Program-made: the position numbers and the translations under genes
Assembly (NCBI GenBank): GCA_963575645.1
Contig: OY754471.1
Location: 36,278,401-36,342,400 of the forward strand
DNA: 64,000 nucleotides
Direction: 5' to 3'
From: Xanthostigma xanthostigma
Taxonomy: Eukaryota; Arthropoda; Insecta; Raphidioptera; Raphidiidae
The notes under the pieces: generated by a model
Seen by the model: the letters and a program-made list of their open reading frames with translations, nothing else
Told to the model about the DNA's origin: nothing
Databases searched by the model: none
Part shown: piece after piece, positions 23,131-34,519 of the stretch
How the letters are laid out: each line of letters begins with the position of its first letter
How positions within the stretch are numbered: position 1 is the first letter of the stretch

Positions 23131-23844
23131 GTGATATATAGTCGGTCTCATGTATTTACTTTTATTATTATATACCGACCATAGGAATAAAACCGCAATC
23201 GAACCATTAGGGTGCAAACAGGGGACAGGACGATAAGTGTACGTTTTCAGAACCACTATTTTTCACTAAAATAAACGTTCCAAATTTTTTTTACCTGCAG
23301 GAAAACATAAAACTACAGAGTTTCTAAAATAAAATTCGCATTTTTCAAGTAAATTTTAAAACTACACCTATTTTAAAAAACGAGTTGATAAAAATTATAT
23401 TATGGCCGATGCTAATATACTTATATAATACATATTGTCGTAATAACTAAGGAATTACTTCGAAAAAAGAGACGCAGGTATATTTTCGATACGCTTTGTT
23501 GCCTTCACTCACAGCACATTGAGTAGATGGTGATAAACAATGCTTGATATAGTTAATTTTTAGATATATGGACTCATGTATTTTCAACACCACTTATCTT
23601 CAACAGATTTTACTCGAGTATTTTCAAGTTTTTAGTCCCCACTTCTCATACAACGTGTTTCCTCCTACGTTGCTGAGCCAATGGAAAAATACGTTTGACA
23701 ATTTTTAACCTCAAATTAATAAAGATTTTCTTCTGATTGGTCTATGAGTTATGACTATCATGAAGTGAGGGTGAAAGGAAGTTGAAAATAGATGAGTCAG
23801 ATTGAAAATACGTAGTTGTAAACAAAATTAATAATAAGTTATCT

Positions 23845-23965
23845 CCAAGTGTGTAGGCTTTCACGGCCGGTGTTGATCCAAATCTTCTTGGTTGCCGTGG
23901 TCCATTGGTATTTCTACCTGTCGTTTCGCCCGCTACCACATCGTTTAAAAATGGGCAACCAGATT
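23845..23965. mobile_element. Penelope-like/hammerhead-type repeat, fragment
   Basis: Begins CCAAGTGTGTAGGCTTTCACGG like the complete element at 38413 and shares 'gtgttgatccaaatcttctt', 'ccgtggtccattggtatt' and 'ccgctaccacatcg'. Internal deletions remove the strand carrying the complete hammerhead-like core: only a degraded GTCGTTTCG remains. The right boundary is unclear. It is an older, decayed relative of the 38413 insertion. Confidence 0.6.
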
Positions 23966-24495
23966 CCACTAATAATTTGTAATCAATACGTTTACTGAAG
24001 ATCAAAATCGGCATTACAATTATTGTTTCAACAACAAACTGTCATAAGCCACTTCTGGTTTACACTTACAGATTGGGGGAACAGAGTGGAGGGCGCGCAA
24101 GCTGCTGCCTCTGCGTATACCCCCGTGTGGCCGTACTTAACAGGTCAAACAAGAGCACTGCCGCCGCGTCTTCTCTGTCTTCTTGGTGTCTATACTCCAT
24201 GTTCTGTGGACTCGCAATACAGAGGCAGCAGGTGAGATGAACAGGTTCGATGAATGGAATCGTAAACCTGGTCACACGCACACAGTGGCGTACAGGTTAT
24301 TAATGCTAATACAACTCATAAGCACTGTCAAAAATTCTGTCTTACTTCGTCTGCATCGTTCAGAACGTTATTACTCACACATTACAGAATAGCTTAATTA
24401 AAACGTGAAAGGCAGATGGTGCAATATATATTGTTTAATTCTGTGTGATCAATGTTAGAATTTATGGTGCTGTAAAATTTATATTTCACTTTATC
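23966..24495. other. Intergenic, with GC-rich patch at 24070-24240
   Basis: The GC-rich patch has open frames on both strands and ends in CAGGTGAG, a good match to a splice donor, at about 24228-24235. No protein family was recognised and no matching acceptor could be placed, so this is only noted as possible host exon material. Confidence 0.25.
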
Positions 24496-25197
24496 TAGGG
24501 AATGTAATCCCGCGAGATAATTTCAATTTAGGTATTTGCGGGACTGAACCATCTTAGTCCCCCTGGATCCAGGTATTTGTGGGATCCAGCACGGTGGACA
24601 TAAATTAACATAAAATTGACCAAAAAATGTTGGCTGCCATCGGGACAGCCGGTTTTCTTTGACTTATTCTGCAAGATTTGGCTCCAAAACGGCGCTGGGT
24701 GAGTCGTCCATAAGGAAATGACCAGGAGTTAAGGCGTTCAAGTCAAAGGGATTGTCGGATATTTTAGTTATGGGTCGCGAATTCAAACAAGCTTAAATTT
24801 GATTTATAGGAGTTATACATTTCTTCAAACGTAAACAACGCATTTTTTTAATCGACGCAAATGATACTAATAAAACTCTTTACAGCCGCCTCTCACAAAC
24901 CACCGAAATTGGAATAAAATGCCAGGAAATTGAACTAAGTATCAGATATAAAGTTTGAAATTTTTGAATTGTGACTTATTTGTTTAAAAAACAGTGTTCC
25001 TAATTTTGTAAGCTCACGATAAGCACCAATAAAATATCGCTCGCTTGCTAAATGCCCGTCCACGCGCTGCCGCGCGTCGAGTAACACGTATGAACCACGT
25101 TTCTCTGTAATCCCGCCCGTCCAGTGGGATCCCGCAAAATTTTCGACCGAAATTAGTCCCGCAAAATGTATCCAGAATCCCGGTATTGCATTCCCTA
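24496..25197. mobile_element. TIR element enclosing a BEL/Pao scrap
   Basis: Ends TAGGGAATGTAATCCCG and (inverted) TAGGGAATGCAATACCGG define a 702-bp unit. TAGGG ends suggest a hAT-type DNA element, but the flanking octamers match only weakly. The sub-terminal regions are rich in 'gcgggac', 'gggatcc' and 'cccgca' words. A piece of retrotransposon integrase lies inside at 24685-24795, so the element either captured retroelement sequence or was invaded by one. Confidence 0.55.
24685..24795 (-). pseudogene. BEL/Pao integrase fragment
   Basis: Translating the minus strand gives ACLNSRPITKISDNP followed by FDLNALTPGHFLM, which matches the region after the integrase core of BEL/Pao polyproteins. 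The intact minus-strand copy at 62838-64000 has ACLNSRPLQALSDDP and LTALTPGHFLIG at the same place. Only about 35 codons survive, without the DDE core. The divergence from the edge copy shows it comes from a different BEL/Pao lineage. Confidence 0.8.
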
Positions 25198-25544
25198 AAC
25201 TTATGTAACGTTAGGAAACTACAAATTTAACTGTAAATGCCAACATTGACGATACAGAATAACGCCATTATACGAAATAGTTATTTGTTACTACGTTGAA
25301 TTCAAATATTTTGTATAAATATAACTTTAATGTGTTTATGTGAGTCAAAATAATTTTAAACAGTGAACAGCTACTTTTTTAAACATGTGGTATCTGCCAT
25401 CAACGAATGAAGTTTAGAAATAGTCTTTGAATGAGCGTTTATTATGAGAAGGAAAAATTTCGTAAAGAATTTCGCATCCACAAGCACCCAAAACTTCAGG
25501 TTCGTCACCGTCATACAAGGTGTACTTACGGAGCAAGTTGAAAC

Positions 25545-25920
25545 TAGAGTGCTAATAATGAGCCGAAACTGTACGATAACGTATTACTGCATAGTTTCTG
25601 GACCTATAGGAACGCGGTAGCGAGTCGAAACTGTACGGTAATGAATTATTACTGCATAGTTTCTGGACCAATAGGAATGCGGTAGCGATTTGTATATATT
25701 ATGAAAACAGCATCGCAATTCAGCGAAAGTCAGGGCCATCTTGTGTGCATCGAGGGCGGTGGGTACGTCAATCAATGAAGTGATTTATTATTTTTCCCTC
25801 TTTTATCAGGACCCCGATTACATATTACTCGTGCTAGTTGAATAAAGTATTATGTGCGACCATTGATTGAAGGAGAATATTCCGATTCTTCTCTCACTAG
25901 TCGGACAATATACTATTATT
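25545..25920. mobile_element. TIR element with tandem units, copy 2 (left-truncated)
   Basis: Near-identical to 19386-19800 over most of its length: two tandem 'tttctggaccaataggaa' blocks, 'gcatcgcaattcagcgaaag', then the right arm. The left inverted arm is missing. A deletion after 'gaatattcc' removes about 60 bp present in copy 1. The small minus-strand open frame (25584-25775) is the same reading as in copy 1. Confidence 0.6.
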
Positions 25921-26059
25921 GACAATGTGTTGCCTTCAATGCAATTTTCAATTTGGGAACATGGAGCGAGATCTGTGGTAAAAACGGAAGATATCCGAGG
26001 GCAGTAATGTCAGAGCAAATGTTTTCCTTTTGTTCACGTGTAAGGTTTTTTGATACCTA

Positions 26060-26345
26060 CCGTTTTTGCGCAAGCTTTCGTCAAATTGTCTGCTATCATC
26101 TGGATACTCAACAGTCAAAAGTCGATCTGTCCGCATAATTTCATCAATTTTCTGGATGTTTTCATCAGTTCTTGATATCACAGGTCGACCAGAATGCTCT
26201 ACAATCTCCTTTCCGATCTTCCAAAAATTGTTTCCATTCAAAAACTCGAGTAAGTGTCATGCAATTAACGCCAAACACTTCCTTCAACAAGTGAAAACAT
26301 TCAGTTGGAGATTTTTTAAGCTTCACGAGGAATTTGTGATTAATG
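26060..26345 (-). pseudogene. mariner-family transposase, N-terminal remnant
   Basis: Reading the minus strand from about 26342 gives NHKFLVKLKKSPTECF, LLKEVFGVNCMTLTRV and FEWKQFLEDRKGD. After a frameshift near 26225 it continues SGRPVISRTDENIQKI and DEIMRTDRLLTVE. This is the conserved N-terminal helix-turn-helix region of mariner transposases (V.FEW...F..GR, then SGRP...EN). The catalytic DDD region is missing, and what follows after about 26090 is not recognisably mariner. No inverted termini were found. The opposite-strand frame at 26066-26473 is a shadow. Confidence 0.8.
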
Positions 26346-26937
26346 TGCTACTAAATCATGAACACGGTACTTTAACAAAAAACGCGCTAGGTACTCAAGC
26401 AAGGAGTAACAAACAACTGAACAAGATAGAGAGACCTAATATAGCTAATATGCATAGGAAGCATCGATGTTAACATCAAGATCACCCTCATCCCCTCTTC
26501 TCGAGTCTAACGGGTTGGGCATGCACAGTTCCGTTTTTTAATAGCCACACCTCTATGTTAATTAATCTTATGAAAATAAATATCTACGCTCCTGATACGT
26601 TCAAATCTATAATATTTCAATCGTAAAATGAATAGAAGCATTTATCTGGTATGATAGAATAGAAGCAGGTGAAATAATATCGTCTATCGCTATGTAAACC
26701 TGTAATACGCTTAGCTTTCACTATAATATGGTCGGTTCGATTCAATGTCCCTGCATAGTTATAGTTTATTAATTAAATGAACATGTACAATGTACATATT
26801 TTGTTGAATTACCTACTGCATTAAAGTCATTTTAATTTATGATTAAGTATTTCATGTTCGTTAGCACCTCTTTTTGATTATTTTTATCAAAATAATGGAT
26901 GCAGATGCAGATAGATAGTGGCACTGACTGTCAGGAT

Positions 26938-27286
26938 CAGCGTTGGCAGACGTCCCGATTTTGGCGGGACGTCCCGATTTTTAAATCAAAATTAAATGTC
27001 CTGCTCGGGACAGGCTCAGTCCCGCTTTTCAGGGATAACTTTAAAAGAAGTTAAATCTTCACAGAAATATCATGAATAAGTAATTCTTATAAATAATTAT
27101 TCTCTTTTTGTAAGTTGCAATTTGTAACACTCACTTCACAGACTATTGTTTGAAACGCCATATTTTTCTAATAAATAATATATATACGTTTTTTTACTAT
27201 GTCCCGCTTTCGACGAAAGAATCCCGCTGTTTTCACTCAAAGAGTTCCAAAGTCCCGACTTGGCAAAAAAAAAACTGGCAACGCTG
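26938..27286. mobile_element. hAT-like MITE with 8-bp duplication
   Basis: Ends CAGCGTTGGCAG and CTGGCAACGCTG are inverted and begin CAGNG as expected of hAT elements. The flanks GTCAGGAT (26930-26937) and ATCAGGAT (27287-27294) match at 7 of 8 positions, consistent with an aged 8-bp duplication. 'gtcccgatttt', 'gggacgtcccga' and 'gtcccgctttc' recur inside. It is non-coding. It interrupts a tRNA-like sequence just after the B box. Confidence 0.8.
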
Positions 27287-27287
27287 A

Positions 27288-27352
27288 TCAGGATCGAACC
27301 TACGACTTTTAGATTAAGGTAAGTAGTCTACGTCACCGCCAAGTACACTTAA
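27288..27352 (-). repeat. tRNA-like block (probable SINE head) cut by hAT MITE
   Basis: On the minus strand the order is A-box-like TTGGCGGTGACGTAG, then an anticodon-arm-like stretch, then the B box GGTTCGATCC (27291-27300). The tRNA-like sequence continues on the far side of the hAT MITE (ctgacagtcagtgcc, 26915-26937). No acceptor stem pairs properly, so it is not a functional tRNA. A tRNA-derived SINE or tRNA pseudogene is the likely origin. Confidence 0.5.
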
Positions 27353-27384
27353 GCTTAAAGGCTATTACAGATAAGTAAAGTAAA

Positions 27385-27545
27385 AACGTAGGAGGTAATC
27401 TCCGACAGTACTCATCCGATTTCAAAAATGTTTTCACCGATATTTAGAATGGACCTTCAGGATGGACATAGGCTATATATTATTGCGTTAAAATAAAAGC
27501 GCTTTTCGTGGAGACCACTTTTACAACGTAAGTCGACGAGAAACG
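27385..27545 (-). repeat. Retroposon tail repeat, copy 1
   Basis: 'ggaggtaatctccgacag', 'tcatccgatttcaaaaatg', 'ggacataggctatatatta' and 'aaaagcgcttttcgtgga' are the reverse complement of the block at 59035-59203. Such segments are common as 3' parts of lepidopteran non-LTR or Helitron-like repeats. Truncated and non-coding. Confidence 0.5.
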
Positions 27546-29670
27546 GCGTCTATCTACAAATTCGGACGAACTGGATTGGACCGCTGTAATGTACAAGTAT
27601 GTATGCTACCAGAAGTTGACCCCTACTGAGATTAATTTAACTACACTGTGAGGTTAATTAAGATCCAATAAACACCATCATTACATATTTAATAATGTCT
27701 GCCATGAAAACCAAATGACCAGAGCAGTCAATGTAACAGTAAAAAAAAAATTATCGCAGATTTTTTATATTTATTTGGTGGCACCTTCTAACGTGAATTG
27801 CGTCATGTGCACAGGTGTATAAGTATGTATAGAATTATAAATAGAAAGAGAGAAAGACGAGCAAAAAAAGACATCGTCTGTTGTGCAGGTAGACAAGAAG
27901 GGCACAGCGACCTGGAGGCTACAGATACGTACAAGGGGCTCAGTGCCAGGGCAAAGGGCCGTCACACTCAGATGGGTCCGGTGTGAAGCTCCCACGATGT
28001 GTAAGAAGGCGAAGCCGACGTAATAAAAGAATTGAGTGGATTACCTATGTTTGTGTATTGCTCTATATACTGAAGTTATATACACACATTGTATGTGTTC
28101 ATTTATGTATAATATATGTGATGTGTAGGTGTCCGTGTCTTGTAAATATAGTGTGCTCTGAATCATCAAGAACTTGGCAATTTGGATGTTGTTCGAAGTG
28201 CAATCTTTTATGTAGGGTTTTCAAATGGAATTAGCAAGAGGGAGGCCTAATCGACAATTTTGTCGAATCCGAATTTAGAGTCGATATCTAGCATAAAATT
28301 TGTACCGGAACAGCGTCTGGATCCGATATTAGACTTTTTGAAGGAAGGAGAGCTTCATCTTTATTACAAGTGGTTAAGCTTGTCTTGGCCAGGCGCAATG
28401 TCGAAGGGAAAGCAGAGGATCTTGCTAGATTTGAATGATTTTCGGTACGCACACGTAAATTGCGTTGCTGAATGTCATTTCAAGGTCAAAAATAAGTTTT
28501 TTTGATTTTTATTGCCTGTTAATAGTAGGTATATTTAAACAGTTGTCTTCGGCAGGTAGCTAATAATAATAGTTATTTGAAATATGAAAATTAAATACAA
28601 CAATCTGGACTTTTTGTTGGGATATTTAAAAAAAATCCGGGAAAAATTAGAAAATCTGGCTCCGTTAGTTCCAGTCTCGCGCCTTATAAGTGTACAAAAT
28701 TTCAACTTCCTAAAACAACAAAAACCTTTTTTCGAAAAATCACTCTATTTCTGTCCTAGGGGAGAAAATAGAAATTCCGATTTCATTGAATTTAATAAAA
28801 GTATTGTTTCTATATGTCCACTTCAAAATAATGGCTTTTTTCCTTGACGAACGGTTTGTTGCTATTAAAAATGTATTTTACTGTTAAAAGAAGCGAGAAA
28901 AGATGGTTGCACTTAGAAAATAATTTTTTTATCTGAATCTAAGAAAACACAAACGTAGCGTGACATAGCCTCTTCCTGTGCGTGACTATTGTCGCATTTT
29001 GTATGGAAACAATATTTTGTATAAATCATACAAATGTGAGAAATCAATTTGCAATAAGGTAATGTTTACATAACTTTTAAAGTCTTGTAATAAAAACTCA
29101 GGAAACCGTGAAAACTAGATCTCGGTGCATGCGAAACATCAGATTAAAGATAAAAATATTGCATTGAACTTGCGGAGACATTCATGAGTTTATTCATAAA
29201 ACTAGACTGCATAATAATAATTATAATATAACCGGCATCCCATTTATATAATATCCGCGGTGCCAAGGCAAATCCGTGTACGCCAAGTTTTTGAAGTGAA
29301 CACTTCTTTAGGAGCACCTTGCTCAATTTTTCCGGGTAGTGCAAAATCTATGAGTACCTACTTCTGTTTGGAAAATATGAGGACAGTAAACTGTTCGTAT
29401 TAACCGATACAGAAAGTACTAATTTCACCCTGGAGATACTAAATGTTCAGGGTCGTAAGGTTGATTTTAGGACGTGCATTTTGACTGGGATTGTGATACG
29501 TTTGAAAATATCTTACAGTGTGGTCCTTTTCATCCCCATCCTAACACAATTTTTGACAAAAAATCTACCAAATCACTATTAGTAGGTACTAGACATCGAA
29601 AATAACCACGAGTGATGCAAAATTTCACTCTTAAGGGGATGAAAATGGTTTAATCTATAGACACGAGGCA
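27546..29670. other. Intergenic stretch, no gene identified
   Basis: Open frames of 60-87 codons occur at 27771-28847. The frame at 28260-28505 (KFVPEQRLDPILDF, LYYKWLSLSWPGAMSK) looks less biased by AT content than most, but I recognise no family and it lacks an ATG at the start. 27840-28010 is a purine-rich, GC-richer patch. No terminal repeats were found. Confidence 0.35.
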
Positions 29671-29671
29671 G

Positions 29672-29719
29672 TGTGTCAAGCCACCTGGGGGTCGATATAG
29701 ACCACTTTGGGAATCACTG
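29672..29719 (-). mobile_element. hAT-like terminus fragment
   Basis: On the minus strand this begins CAGTGATTCCCAAAGTGG, a typical hAT 5' terminus, and continues 'tctatatcgacccccaggtg'-type sequence in short form. The opposite end was not found, so this is a partial element. Confidence 0.45.
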
Positions 29720-30683
29720 ATCTAGATCCATCTATAAACTGGATAGCACACATTAACTAAGGAAAAAAGATATCCAAAACTTTGTATATGATTATGCAAT
29801 AAGAAAAAAAAATATGTGTGGCACTCGGGGACTGCCGCGGTAAAGCTATTGCATATTCTTTTTAGGTCTTTAAGTTTTTCTTCTCTATAAAACGAAAATA
29901 GCTAGGTATAAATAATAGGGTATAAATAGTGTAAGAGTTTGATCATAGAATTTCGCGCGATGTACATTTATATAGATATAATATCATATATACTTTCTCT
30001 GCACATAACCTAAATAATTTAGGTTATTTTTATAGCAGTATTATATATAAATTCATTTATACACAAATAAAGATAGAATCAGTTATGAGCAGTTATGCAG
30101 TTATGAGCACACAAACACCGTGCCGAAGTCTGCCGAACTGAAACGACGTTAGACGATGTACGGCTGTCAACGCCGCACCGCTGTGCCGGTCGGAGTGGGG
30201 GGTGTTAGGTTTTTTCGTTACGGAATTTCTTGATTCGGTCGCCGCGCTCAAAGCCCGCGATAGAAGCTATGCAATAGCTTAAAAATCGCTTTATTGGCTA
30301 AAGGACGATGTTAGATATATGCTATATTACATTGTCACCCTACATATACACGTGTGCTAAATTTCAAAGCTTAATTAGAATTAGTCGATTTAATTGCAAG
30401 ATTTGATCCAAACTGTTTGACTGTAATTTACATAAACGATTTTGCATTGCGGCCACAAATAAACGTATATATGTTATTAAAATATTTCATATTATGTGTA
30501 AAAGTATGCGTTTATTATTTCTATTTTATATTCATTTCAGAATGCACATAATATCGTTCTTGCCGCTGTTTTTCTTGGAAATTCTTTGAAATATGAGCTT
30601 TTCTTGATTTACAGGAATTACAGTGGTTCGTGTCATAAATTGTCGTAGGTACTATATTATGCATGTATTGTATATTAATCTTA
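29720..30683. other. Intergenic stretch with GC-rich patch
   Basis: 30100-30290 is GC-richer (gccgcaccgctgtgccgg, gtcgccgcgctcaaagc) and reads like part of a moth interspersed repeat, but I cannot name it. No gene supported. The minus-strand frame at 30521-30772 runs into the family A MITE and is not a gene. Confidence 0.35.
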
Positions 30684-31036
30684 AGGCCACTGCACACGAG
30701 GTTGGCTCTGGCGCTAGATTCGTTGCTTGATTCCAAGCGTGCCGTGGCGCTGGGTTTCGTGATTGTTTTCATATGTTGCCAACCACACGATGCGTGTTTT
30801 GAAGCTGGATTTTGATGCGCGCGCAGTCACAGATCGAATGTTAACAAATGTGGACGTCTCTGAACAGAGCACACACTATGACGCCATGTTTGTCTAATGA
30901 CCATATTCATCGAAAACTATAAAATTTCCTTTCATTTCACTAACCTGCAAATTATCAGGTAAAATAGTAAGATGAAGAACAAATACACACTGCACTATAC
31001 TCCTTGGTATTTTTGTTGAATAAATTGTGACGTTCA

Positions 31037-31625
31037 CCCAAAAATCCGACCGATGGCGTTAGTGTAAACGTCAAAAAAAAAGTTTCATTAAAATAAAAAC
31101 TCGGGTATGAACTTAACTTTGTTTTTGGACAAAATAATAAAAATTAGCCCTTAATACACCCCTCAGAACAACATTTTTTTACTTAATTTCGATACTACAT
31201 ATCAATTCAACATCTGTACCAAATTACATACACCCTTCAGTATGTAAATCCATACTTGCGTTTTCATTCGGGCCGATTTTTTTAAAATTTTAGCAATTCG
31301 TTTTAATAAATACTAAAGGGTTAAATTTCAAATTTGAAACGGTTCTGAGAATTTTTTCGGTATTTTTGGACCCAAAAATTTTTTTAACCCCTAAAACCCA
31401 CCCTTAAAGTGGCCTGATTAGGCCCATTTTAAAGAGGCTTCGTGCGGTGGTGGATTCCAACATGTAGACCAAATTTCGTTTAAATCGTTTAAGCTATATA
31501 CATATATATAAAAATATTTTCAAAAATGGCGCCAAAGTGTTCAGGAGGCTATAAAACGTCGAGAAATTTTGGTCCGGCCCCTAGGTCCCGCCATCCGACC
31601 GACGCCAATAGTGTAAGTGCCTTAT
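31037..31625 (+). repeat. Repeat family H, copy 1
   Basis: A block with similar words at both ends in direct orientation: 'atccgaccgatggcgttagt' at about 31042 and 'atccgaccgacgccaatagt' at about 31593. Its right part (31320-31625) matches 36305-36530 in reverse orientation (ctgagaattttttcgg, cccattttaaag, gtgcggtg, ccgaccgacgccaa). Non-coding. Confidence 0.5.
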
Positions 31626-31731
31626 GGCAAATACAGTACTAATTTGTGATACTATTGGCTGCCATTATTATTTTCTCAGACGAATAAATATTTAAAATCT
31701 TTGATTAACGTCTGCAGAATAGAACTCTTCA

Positions 31732-32320
31732 AATAAATAAAATTATCGACCAATTTTTCTCAGACCAATATATTGACAAAATGAAAAATAACAAATCTTC
31801 TTCAGAAAAAAATAAAAATATAAAAATTAATTAGTATTAAATTATTAATTATTATCTATCTAATTACACGAATGATGAAGTTTGAAAGAATCAAACAAAT
31901 TAATGAAAAATTAATAACAAACAATTTTTTAATACGTAGTCATGGATATCAAAGTACCCATAAAGAAAAAGTTATTTAAAAACAAAATTTTATTTCAAAA
32001 TAATATCATAAATTTTACTTAAATTTTCGGTATCTAATTGAGCATTAAGAGAGTTTTTGTTAGATTTTATATATAACATTTCCGAAATATAAAAAATTGT
32101 TTGTTATTAATTTTTCATTAACTTGTTTGATTCTTTCAAACTTCATCATTCGTGTAATTAGATAATAATTAATAATTTAATACTAATTAATTTTTATATT
32201 TTTAGATTTTTCTGAAGAAGATTCAAAGCCGGATCGAAACGTCATCTTATGTTGTATTGATTTGTTATTTTTCATTTTGTCAATATATTGGTCTGATAAT
32301 TTTATTTATTTGAATAAATA
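31732..32320. mobile_element. Inverted repeat with hammerhead-like motif
   Basis: Arms 31732-31925 and 32093-32320 are near-perfect inverted copies (including aattacacgaatgatgaag and gacaaaatgaaaaataaca) around a spacer of about 165 bp. The right arm alone contains CTGAAGA (32212), a possible stem GATTC/GGATC, then GAAACGTC (32237-32244). This is the conserved core order of a hammerhead ribozyme. The same flanking sequence is found around the motif at 51070. It probably derives from a Penelope-like or other ribozyme-bearing retroelement. Confidence 0.6.
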
Positions 32321-33386
32321 TTTATACCAGAGAATTTGAACAGACTAGATTTATACCTGCAGTAAAGATAATTACTTTTGGTGAATTGAATTATCGCTAT
32401 TTATTCGGAGGAATGAAACAAATGAACCGAAATAACTACATAGATATACGTTCGGTGAATGGCCGTAAGACGTTTCCTATGTCGCTCACGTGACAAAATA
32501 CTGTTTTCTGATTGGTACTTACTAGAAGCCAGGACAGAAACGAGCACGAAAAATATAGCCTCGGTTCTAATTTTGAAATCTAACTTGAAACCACGCACGT
32601 GAGTCCGCAGTCAGCACAAGTCCCAGCCGTGAATGCAGCGACAAAACCAACCTTATGTGCAGCGGTCTTTATATTATATTATCATAATGTCTTTAAAAGC
32701 ATTTTCAATAGTTTTCTTTATTTTTATTTGAAAAATACTGTACTTCTTTTAAACGTACCTTTTTCTTTACAACCGCGGTTGCATCCTTAATGAATTTAAA
32801 ATAATAAAGTTCTTACACTGAACATAAATAAAAAGTTATATTTATGCCAAATATAACTATTTATTATTTAATAGGGGATTAGATTGACCCCGTTATAATT
32901 CAACGGAGTGAGAATGTTTCGATAGTTTATTTCTTGGGGAAGGTTTAGATCTATAATAATGATCTGGTCCGGCTTCGCCCGGATGAAATTCTGATTGAAT
33001 TCGCTATATAGGGAGGGTTGCCAGGCCCTAAAATACAAAATCTGTACTCGGCGCTATATTAGACCGGAGAGTTTGCTCTGAAAGCCGGACATATCTTTTT
33101 TAAAAGCCAAACATACGTTTTAAAGCCGGACATCACATTTATAATAAAAAAAAGCTCTGTTAGGTTCGTATTAAAGTTGTTATAAAATTAACAACATTCA
33201 ACAAAGAGTCTTACATACCTATATCATTTGTATTTATACCTATGATATTGATGAAGTCAAAAATGTTCAGTCTTATGTAGACTATTAGTAGATAAATTAA
33301 AAAAAAAAAAAAAACAACAAAATACAAAAAACTAAAAGTTTTTGTTATTCAAATAAAAAATATATTCATTCTTTTGGATAAAAAAT

Positions 33387-34519
33387 AAAAACTTTTTAAC
33401 AAAAAAATTAAACCGCCGAAAAACTGAAAAGCAAAAAATAATAAATCTTTTTATTTAACTAAGCTCTATCTAAGTAGTTGAACGTATGTGACAGTCTAGT
33501 ATATCTAAGTAATTTTGAGTCGGCGTCAACAATCCTTCGCCGAAAATCTCTGAGCGTTCACGAAGTTAATGTCAGCGACAGAGCAACCCGAACGGGCACA
33601 CACTGAGGGCACACGTCTTTGCGAGTGGTCGTGTGGAGAGCGCATGTTTGGAATGTTAATGTTTATCGCTGGAGATTTCACGTATCATTGTTAATTTGAT
33701 TTGTTTATTTCTTTTAGTGATCTTTGTTCATTGATTGTTTGACGCCGACTCAAAATTACTTAGATATACTAGACTGTCACATACGTTCAACTACTTAGAT
33801 AGAACTTAGTTAAATAAAAAGATTTATTATTTTTTGCTTTTCAGTTTTTCGGCGGTTTAATTTTTTTGTTAAAAAGTTTTTATTTTATAATTTTTTGTGG
33901 CTATATAATTTATAATTGTAATACACAACTCAGCATGAAAATCTGTGAGTGAACAATAAATCACCCCTATTTTCCCATCCTTAGGGTAGGATTTTTTTCC
34001 AAATTTATATGAGACCAACCTCGAGGTATACCCTATCCAATAAAAAAATAATTATCAAAATCGGACTACTCTGTAAAAAGTTATGCGTAGTCATACATTA
34101 CAATCTGTGAGTGAACAATCAATAATCCCGTTTTCCTACCCTTAGGGTTGAAATTTTTTTTCCAAATTTATATGGGACTAACTTCGGGGTATACCCTTTC
34201 CAATAAAAAAAGATTTATCAAAATTGGACTACTCGGTAAAAAGTTATGTGTGGTCATACATTACAATCAGTGAGTGAACAATCAATTATCCCCTGTTTTC
34301 CTACCCTTAGGGTTGGAATTTTTTTACCAAATTTATATGGGACCAACTTCGGGGTATACCCTTTCAAACAAAAAAAAAATTATCAAAATCGGACTGCTCT
34401 GTAAAAAGTTATGCGTGGTCATACATAAATAAAAAAAAAAAAAAAAAAAAATAAAAAAAAAAAAAATATACGCGTCGACTTGAGAACCTCCTCCGTTTTT
34501 GTTTTTCGTCGGTTAAAAA
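33387..34519 (+). mobile_element. 1.1-kb composite foldback element, copy 2
   Basis: Same architecture and nearly the same sequence as 10981-12091: inverted arms, core, three 163-bp tandem units, long A-rich run and TTTTTCGTCGGTTAAAA terminus. It retains short core segments missing from copy 1 (cgccgaaaatctctgagcg and gatttcacgtatcattg), so copy 1 is the deleted one. High identity over 1.1 kb at two sites about 22 kb apart points to relatively recent mobility or segmental exchange. Confidence 0.8.

Larger units (their letters stand above)
30684..32669. mobile_element. Family A MITE, copy 3, split by a 1.6-kb insertion
   Basis: The left part (30684 to about 30896; AAGGCCACTGCACACGAGG to 'gacgccatgtttgtct') and the right part (about 32476-32669; 'atgtcgctcacgtgac' to 'gtgcagcggtctt') together make one family A element of about 410 bp with TA at each end. 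The intervening sequence (30897-32475) is foreign to the family and includes repeat H and a hammerhead-type inverted repeat. No clean target duplication of the insert was found. Confidence 0.75.

Noticed and set aside
26066..26473. 135-codon plus-strand open frame
   Set aside because: It is the antisense of the mariner transposase remnant on the minus strand, which has recognisable motifs.
28260..28505. Possible small protein (LDPILDFLKEGELHLYYK)
   Set aside because: No ATG start, no family recognised and no neighbouring exon signals; kept only as a note in the intergenic entry.
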